Notes under the pieces: model-generated
What the model was told of the DNA's origin: nothing
Seen by the model: the letters and a program-made list of their open reading frames with translations, nothing else
Database searches by the model: none
Position numbers and translations under genes: made by a program
NCBI RefSeq assembly: GCF_000430805.1
Contig: NZ_AUMS01000011.1
Coordinates: 62,001-126,000, forward strand
Reading direction: 5' to 3'
From: Chitinilyticum aquatile DSM 21506
GTDB taxonomy: Bacteria; Pseudomonadota; Gammaproteobacteria; Burkholderiales; Chitinibacteraceae
Length of the DNA: 64,000 nt
In this document: positions 59,189 to 64,000 of the stretch, piece after piece
How the letters are laid out: the number at the start of each line of letters is the position of its first letter
How positions within the stretch are numbered: the first letter of the stretch is position 1

Positions 59189-60286
59189 ATGAGCCATCCA
59201 GACCTTTTTTCCTCCTTCAAGCTCGGCCCTGCCACGCTTGCCAACCGCATCGTGATGCCGCCGATGACCCGCTCGCGCGCCAGCCAGCCTGGTGACATCG
59301 CCAATGCACTTATGGCCGAGTACTACGCCCAGCGCGCCAGCGCCGGCCTCATCATCAGCGAAGGCACGCAGATTTCTCCGCTCGGCAAGGGCTATGCGTG
59401 GACGCCGGGTATCTACAGCCCGGCCCAGATTGCCGGCTGGCGGCTGAGCACCGACGCCGTGCATGCAGCCGGCGGCGTCATTTTCGCGCAGCTCTGGCAC
59501 GTCGGCCGCGTCAGCCATCCGGACAATCTGGGCGGCATGCAACCGGTTTCCGCCAGCGCCATCCGCGCCAATGGCGTGCGCGTGTTTGTCGAGCGTGACG
59601 GCGAAGCGGGTTTTGTCGAAACGGCCGAACCACGCGCCCTGGACAAGGCGGAAATCCGCGCGATCATTGCCGAGTACGCGCAGGCCGCGCGCAATGCCAT
59701 GGCCGCCGGTTTTGACGGCATCGAACTGCACGGCGCCAACGGCTATCTGATCAATCAGTTTCTCGATTCGGAATCGAACGCGCGTGATGACGAGTATGGC
59801 GGCTGCCTGGAAAACCGCCTGCGTTTCCTGCATGAAGTCACCAGCGCCGTTGCCGATGCCATCGGCGCCGAACGTGTCGGCGTGCGCCTGGCGCCGCTGA
59901 CCACGCTGAACGGCACGGTCGACGCCAATCCCGAGGAAACCTATACGGCCGCCGCCGCCATGCTGGGCGAGCTGGGCATTGCCTATCTCCACATTGCCGA
60001 AGCCGACTGGGACGACGCCCCGCCCATGCCCGCCTCCTTCCGGCAGGCGCTGCGCCGCGCATTCCCCAACGCAATCATCTACGCCGGCAAATACACGGCC
60101 GAACGTGCCGCACAGGCGCTAGAGGAAGGCTGGGCTGACCTGATCGGCTTTGGCCGTCCCTTTGTCGCCAATCCCGACCTGCCGGCACGACTGCGTGCCG
60201 GCCTGCCTCTGGCGGAACACAATCCGGCCACCCTGTTCGGCGGCGGCGCCAGCGGCCTCACCGATTACCCGCAGGCAACCGCCTGA
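59189..60286 (+). CDS. old-yellow-enzyme family alkene reductase (NemA-like)
   Basis: This 365 aa FMN enzyme reduces activated C=C bonds and nitro or maleimide compounds with NADPH. It starts FSSFKLGPATLANRIVMPPM. It shows the catalytic-loop region AQLWHVGRVSHPDN, the substrate His/Asn pair in HGANGYLINQFLDSESNARD, and the phosphate-binding LIGFGRPFVANPDLPARL. GGAG six bases before the ATG supports the start. It converges with a LysR gene whose stop is 16 bases away. Confidence 0.95.
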   Translation: MSHPDLFSSFKLGPATLANRIVMPPMTRSRASQPGDIANALMAEYYAQRASAGLIISEGTQISPLGKGYAWTPGIYSPAQIAGWRLSTDAVHAAGGVIFAQLWHVGRVSHPDNLGGMQPVSASAIRANGVRVFVERDGEAGFVETAEPRALDKAEIRAIIAEYAQAARNAMAAGFDGIELHGANGYLINQFLDSESNARDDEYGGCLENRLRFLHEVTSAVADAIGAERVGVRLAPLTTLNGTVDANPEETYTAAAAMLGELGIAYLHIAEADWDDAPPMPASFRQALRRAFPNAIIYAGKYTAERAAQALEEGWADLIGFGRPFVANPDLPARLRAGLPLAEHNPATLFGGGASGLTDYPQATA

Positions 60287-60301
60287 TGCCGTGCCGGTGG
60301 C

Positions 60302-61201
60302 TCAGAGTTCAGTGCCACCGGCAAACTGCTCGCGCAAGAAATCAAGCCAGACACGCAGACGCGGATTGCGGGCAGAATCGGAATAGAACACAGCATTGAC
60401 GGGCCGGCGCAAGCCGCTGTTGCAGTCAGCCAGCACTTCCTGCAGGCGGCCCGCCTGCTGGTCATCGCGCGTCATGAAATCCGAGAGGCAGACCAGCCCC
60501 TCCCCGGCCAGCGCCAGCTGGCGCAGGGTTTCGCCACTGCTCGCCCGCAAGGCAGGCTGCACCGCGTAACGCACATCACCCTGCCAGAACAGCGGCCATT
60601 CATTCAGGACATCGGCACCGAGAAAGCCGAGGATGGCATGCCCGGCCAGTGCCTCCGGCGTCGCCGGCACGCCGCAGCGGGCCAGATAGGCCGGCGCGGC
60701 GAGAATCCGCACGCGCGAGTGGCCAAGCAGCTGGGCGTGCAGGCTGGAGTCGGGCAACTGGCCTATGCGGATTGCGACATCGACCTGCCGTTCGAGCAGG
60801 TTGATGAAGCCTTCCGAGCTTTCCAGATGCAGCTCGATGCCGGGATAGCGGCGGCGGAATTCGCCGATCAGCGGCACCAGACGGTGCAGGATGAAGGGGG
60901 TAGCCGCATCCACGCGCAGTACGCCCTGCGGGTTGCGGTGCTGCGCACGCAGGCTGTCTTCGGCAGCGGCAAGATCGGCCAGAATCCGGGACGCCTGCTC
61001 ATAGAAGAGCTGCCCTTCCGTCGTGAGCGCCAGCCGGCGGGTGGTACGGTGCAGCAGAATGGTATCAAGCCGGCTTTCCAGGCGCTTGATGCCGCGGCTG
61101 ACCACCGAGCTGTCCAGGCCCAGCCGGTCTGCAGCCAGCCGGAAGCTGCCGGCCTCGACCACCGCCACCAGTAGTTGCAGATCATCGGTGCTGCTCAGCA
61201 T
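60302..61201 (-). CDS. LysR family transcriptional regulator
   Basis: This protein of about 299 aa has the LysR helix-turn-helix (LLVAVVEAGSFRLAADRLGL, SSVVSRGIKRLESRLDTILL) and an effector domain from about residue 88 (GVLRVDAATPFILHRLVPLI). GGAG five bases before ATG 61201 favours this start over a GTG two codons earlier. It is convergent with, not divergent from, the OYE gene. Control of that gene is therefore possible but not indicated by the usual layout. Confidence 0.93.
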   Translation of the reverse strand: MLSSTDDLQLLVAVVEAGSFRLAADRLGLDSSVVSRGIKRLESRLDTILLHRTTRRLALTTEGQLFYEQASRILADLAAAEDSLRAQHRNPQGVLRVDAATPFILHRLVPLIGEFRRRYPGIELHLESSEGFINLLERQVDVAIRIGQLPDSSLHAQLLGHSRVRILAAPAYLARCGVPATPEALAGHAILGFLGADVLNEWPLFWQGDVRYAVQPALRASSGETLRQLALAGEGLVCLSDFMTRDDQQAGRLQEVLADCNSGLRRPVNAVFYSDSARNPRLRVWLDFLREQFAGGTEL

Positions 61202-61214
61202 GCGCACTCCATGA

Positions 61215-61268
61215 CAATGGGTATACAGCCACAGCCATTACAAAACAATGGCTTCAGGGTTATACCCG
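61215..61268. repeat. composite palindromic intergenic repeat, copy G
   Basis: The core arms AGCCATT and AATGGCT surround 7 bases (61233-61253). Outer arms GGGTATA (61219) and TATACCC (61261) make a larger nested palindrome. It lies between rsmJ and the LysR gene and overlaps the last codons of rsmJ. Confidence 0.82.
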
Positions 61269-62030
61269 AGCGACTGGCAAATAACCGTCGAAGCGGGTAC
61301 TTTCGCCCGGAAACTGGAAATTGGGTTTTTCGCCCGCAAGAAACGGCGCAAGTTTCGGGCGCTTGACCACCACCCGCTTGCCGGCAACGGCTCTGGCCGG
61401 GGCCAGCAGGGCGTCCGCATCGGCATCACCACCGATCAGTGTCTGGAAAGCCGCCATTTCCTTCTTGGCCTTCGCGCGCTTGTCCGGCTCGGGGAACATC
61501 GGGTCGACAAAGACCACATCCCACTTCTGGCCGGCGACTTGCGCCTGCAGCAGAAAACCGAGCGCGTCGGCATGCTGAAGTGTCATGCGTGCGGCAATCG
61601 TCTGCACCGCGGGATCATCACTGGCAGCAGCACGCGCCAGGCCGTCGGCCAGCAAGGCGGCTGCGACCGGGTTGCGCTCGACCAGCGTCACCGTGCAGCC
61701 CAGGCTGGCGAGCACAAAGGCATCCCGCCCCTGCCCGGCAGTCACATCGAGCACGGCAGGGCGCTGCTCGCCCTTTACACCGACGGCGCGCGCCACCGGC
61801 TGGCCGGCACCGCCCCCGAATTTGCGCCGGTGTGCGGCTGCGCCGCCGGCAAAATCGACGCAGACCACGCCTTTTTCACCGCGCTGCCGCAAGGTCAGCC
61901 GCCCGCCGTCCCAGGCCAGCGCACAGGGTGCATCGTCCGGCCAGACCGGCCACAGCGGCAGGGCAAAACGCGCGGCCAGCGCCAGCGCCTCATCACTGGC
62001 TCCCTCCTGCAATAAACCGGCTACCACCAC
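61260..62030 (-). CDS. rsmJ: 16S rRNA (guanine1516-N2)-methyltransferase
   Basis: RsmJ methylates G1516 of 16S rRNA. The 256 aa protein has the SAM-binding block VLDVTAGQGRDAFVLASLGC, ERNPVAAALLADGLARA, and the active-site motif VFVDPMFPEPDKRAKAKKEM typical of RsmJ. Its ATG lies inside the mtfA end (10-base overlap), showing translational coupling. The last codons overlap repeat copy G. Confidence 0.93.
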   Translation of the reverse strand: MVVAGLLQEGASDEALALAARFALPLWPVWPDDAPCALAWDGGRLTLRQRGEKGVVCVDFAGGAAAHRRKFGGGAGQPVARAVGVKGEQRPAVLDVTAGQGRDAFVLASLGCTVTLVERNPVAAALLADGLARAAASDDPAVQTIAARMTLQHADALGFLLQAQVAGQKWDVVFVDPMFPEPDKRAKAKKEMAAFQTLIGGDADADALLAPARAVAGKRVVVKRPKLAPFLAGEKPNFQFPGESTRFDGYLPVARV

Positions 62031-62854
62031 AGCATGTTCTCCGCTTTCTCCATATCGTCAGGCAGCGCACGATAGCGGATATCGGGCAGGCGTGCAGCGG
62101 GATCCTGCCGGTAGAACAGCTGCAGTTGCTCGTACACCGCCGGATATTCGCGCTTGAGCGTATGCGGCCACTCAAAGAAATACTCGCTGAAAACGGCAAA
62201 GCACTCGGCGGGCGACTCGGCGGCATACGGGTCGATGCTGGTGTAATGCCCCAGATCGGCGCGCTGCTGCAGGTGCGTGTACGCCTGGCTGAAAACCTGC
62301 TGCCAGCGGCTGGCATCCATGCCGGCATGCAGCGGCGGATTGCCATTCGGATAGCCGCTGCGCATGTCGAGCTTGTGCGCGAGTTCGTGGATCACCACAT
62401 TCCACGCGTCCAGTTCGCCGGACTGCTGCGCATCCTGCCAGGACAGCACCAGCGCCCCACCCTGATGCGCCATGCCGGAGTAGGTTTCCTCGTACTCGTG
62501 TACGACGCCGACCGGATCGGCCACACGCAAGCGCCCGCGAAACTGGCCGGGATAGAGCACCACCTCTTTCCAGTCGTCATAGGCATCGTGCCCCAGATTG
62601 AGAATCGGCAGCGCGGCCTGCGCGGCCAGCCGCGCCAGCCCCGGAGCGTCAGGCTGCAGGCCGTCGAGCGGGGTAATCACCTTGGTCGCCAGAAAATGAT
62701 CGGCAATCCGCCGCAAGCGCAGCAGTTCATCATGATTCAACCCGCGAAACAGCGGCGTCGAACTCGCGTGATGCCACAGGGCATCGTCAAGCTGCAGGGC
62801 TGGTCTTGCCGTGCCGGCAGCCAGACCCAGTGTGCGTTTCAGAAAAGACAGCAT
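62021..62854 (-). CDS. mtfA: MtfA/YeeI-type zinc metallopeptidase (M90)
   Basis: In E. coli MtfA is a cytosolic aminopeptidase that also binds the Mlc repressor. The 277 aa protein contains HELAHKLDMRSGYPNG, the HExxH zinc site with the M90 context, and a downstream AECFAVFSEYFFEWP Glu zinc ligand region. An N-terminal LRRIADHFLATKVITPLDGL block is typical. It is coupled to rsmJ and divergent from the Nudix-ThiE gene, with a 214-base gap between. Confidence 0.93.
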   Translation of the reverse strand: MLSFLKRTLGLAAGTARPALQLDDALWHHASSTPLFRGLNHDELLRLRRIADHFLATKVITPLDGLQPDAPGLARLAAQAALPILNLGHDAYDDWKEVVLYPGQFRGRLRVADPVGVVHEYEETYSGMAHQGGALVLSWQDAQQSGELDAWNVVIHELAHKLDMRSGYPNGNPPLHAGMDASRWQQVFSQAYTHLQQRADLGHYTSIDPYAAESPAECFAVFSEYFFEWPHTLKREYPAVYEQLQLFYRQDPAARLPDIRYRALPDDMEKAENMLWW

Positions 62855-63068
62855 GGCGATCCCGTGAATGTGGGTGGTATGGCCCTGGCCCGTCGTTCCG
62901 GCCTGGCCGGAAAAATAACCTGAAAAAGCCGCTGATTTTCTGCCGCCGGGTTGATGGCGGCGCGAAACGGCGATCCAGGCCTATGTTACGGGCAGATAGG
63001 GCCGGATCGGCGAACTGCAAGCACGCATGCGCTACAATCGCGCTTTTGTTGCGTGCATGCAGACCACC

Positions 63069-64000
63069 ATGAGCCAGCTCCTTCATCCCCGCATTACCCG
63101 CGTCGCCGCCGGCATCCTGCTGCGCGACGGGCAGTTCCTGCTGGCAAGCCGCCCGGCCGGCAAGGCCTACGCCGGGTACTGGGAATTCCCCGGCGGCAAG
63201 CTGGAAGATGGCGAAACGCCGCATGACGCGCTCTGTCGCGAGCTGCACGAGGAAATGGGCATTACCGTGACTGCGGCCACGCCGTGGCTGGTACAGCGTT
63301 TCGTCTATCCGCACGCACATGTCGAGCTGCATTTCTTCCGCGTCACCGGCTGGGAGGGCACGCCGCACCCGAAGGAAGGCCAGCAATTTGCCTGGCAGGC
63401 CACGGGAGCCCTCACCGTCTCCCCCATCCTGCCTGCCAATGGCCCGCTGCTGCGCGGGCTGGCCATGCCGGAACATCTGGTTCTCTCCAACGCGGCAGAA
63501 CTGGAGGCGGCCTTTCTGCCGGCGCTGGAACGCCGTCTGGCTGCCGGCCTGCGCTGGCTGATCCTGCGCGAGCCGCAACTGGCTGCCAGCGATTACCGGG
63601 CACTTGCGACCGATGTGCTGGCGCTAACCCGCCCTGCCGGCTGCAAGGTGCTGCTGCATCGGGATATCGCACTGGCACAAGAACTGGGTGCTGACGGCGT
63701 TCACCTGAGCGCCGCGCAAATGCATGCCCTGACTGCACGCCCGGCCGGGCTTGACTGGGTGGGCGCATCGACCCACAACACCATTGAGCTCGCTGCCGCG
63801 CAGGCACTGGGGCTCGATTACGCGCTGCTGGGACATGTTGCTGCTACGGCCAGCCATCCGGGCGAGCCGCCGCTGGGCTGGGAAGGTTTCGATGCCTGCA
63901 TGGCGCCGGGCTGGTCGCTGCCGGTCTATGCACTGGGCGGTATGCGGCCGGAACTGCTGTCTACTGCCAAAGCACACGGCGCACAGGGCATCGCCACCCT
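63069..64000 (+). CDS. Nudix hydrolase - ThiE-like fusion (MutT/TMP synthase type), 3' end beyond window
   Basis: At least 310 codons are open to the window edge. Residues 1-130 are a MutT-like Nudix domain (TRVAAGILLRDGQFLLASRP, YAGYWEFPGGKLEDGET, then CRELHEEMG), which cleans 8-oxo-dGTP. Residues of about 150 onward resemble thiamine-phosphate-synthase barrels (KVLLHRDIALAQELGADGVH, WVGASTHNTIELAAAQALGL, LGHVAATASHPGEPPLGWEG). The catalytic completeness of the ThiE part cannot be judged. The fusion is common in proteobacteria and usually treated as mutT. The start at 63069 lacks a strong ribosome-binding site. Confidence 0.9.
   Translation, partial: MSQLLHPRITRVAAGILLRDGQFLLASRPAGKAYAGYWEFPGGKLEDGETPHDALCRELHEEMGITVTAATPWLVQRFVYPHAHVELHFFRVTGWEGTPHPKEGQQFAWQATGALTVSPILPANGPLLRGLAMPEHLVLSNAAELEAAFLPALERRLAAGLRWLILREPQLAASDYRALATDVLALTRPAGCKVLLHRDIALAQELGADGVHLSAAQMHALTARPAGLDWVGASTHNTIELAAAQALGLDYALLGHVAATASHPGEPPLGWEGFDACMAPGWSLPVYALGGMRPELLSTAKAHGAQGIAT

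Noticed and set aside
62787-63578. Minus-strand 263-codon frame opposite the Nudix-ThiE gene
   Set aside because: It is antisense to a complete Nudix box and overlaps the mtfA start. No coding features are visible.

Overview
The window looks like chromosomal DNA of a chitin-degrading betaproteobacterium, most likely Neisseriales in or near the Chitinibacteraceae. This placement is an inference. It rests on the high-GC housekeeping genes, the rnfABCDGE-nth and folD-pyrD arrangements, and a pair of multidomain secreted chitinases (GH18 and GH19). I saw no prophage, insertion sequence, CRISPR array or plasmid origin.

Layout. 1-8.6 kb: the cut-off start of a minus-strand gene, a VOC protein, then a long minus-strand operon, rnfA-B-C-(alpha/beta hydrolase)-D-G-E-(82 aa membrane protein)-nth-(DUF922 protein). 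8.7-11.1 kb: folD-pyrD (minus), then tRNA-Pro, tRNA-Arg and tRNA-His with promoters and a terminator. 11.2-16.5 kb: a membrane protein, sbcB, a truncated AhpD-type pseudogene, a divergent LysR/GntP-like transporter pair, and a small secreted protein. 16.5-26.9 kb: a GH19 chitinase, a four-gene lipid-linked sugar cassette (two DUF2298 membrane proteins, GtrA, GtrB) and a GH18 chitinase. 27.1-36.3 kb: an 11-gene plus-strand operon for a type II secretion-like machine whose inner-membrane part follows the PilMNOP order of type IV pili. 36.4-46.3 kb: NAD biosynthesis (nadA, NadM-Nudix), an aminotransferase, gltX, mltF, tRNA-Ser, a DUF815 ATPase, and a short transcription unit with a 47 aa ORF. 46.5-64 kb: a diguanylate cyclase, a methyltransferase, two small secreted proteins, a Crp/Fnr regulator, argJ, a SLATT-like membrane protein, an FeS-type photolyase, a GNAT, mutY, AsmA, a thioesterase, a LEA14-like lipoprotein, an OYE reductase, a LysR, rsmJ, mtfA and the start of a Nudix-ThiE fusion.

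How the parts may work together. The two chitinases share an architecture: signal peptide, two CBM5/12-like modules, Thr/Pro-rich linkers and a catalytic domain. Between them lies a putative undecaprenyl-phosphate-sugar cassette, and next to them lies the secretion operon. A reasonable hypothesis is one locus for making, possibly glycosylating, and exporting chitinases. Nothing in the sequence proves that link.

A second thread is a family of composite palindromic repeats. They occur between genes from about 36 to 61 kb, and I did not notice any in the first 36 kb. One copy appears to double as the gltX terminator. Start sites were set from Shine-Dalgarno spacing, overlap with the upstream gene and signal-peptide position; several differ from the longest open frame.
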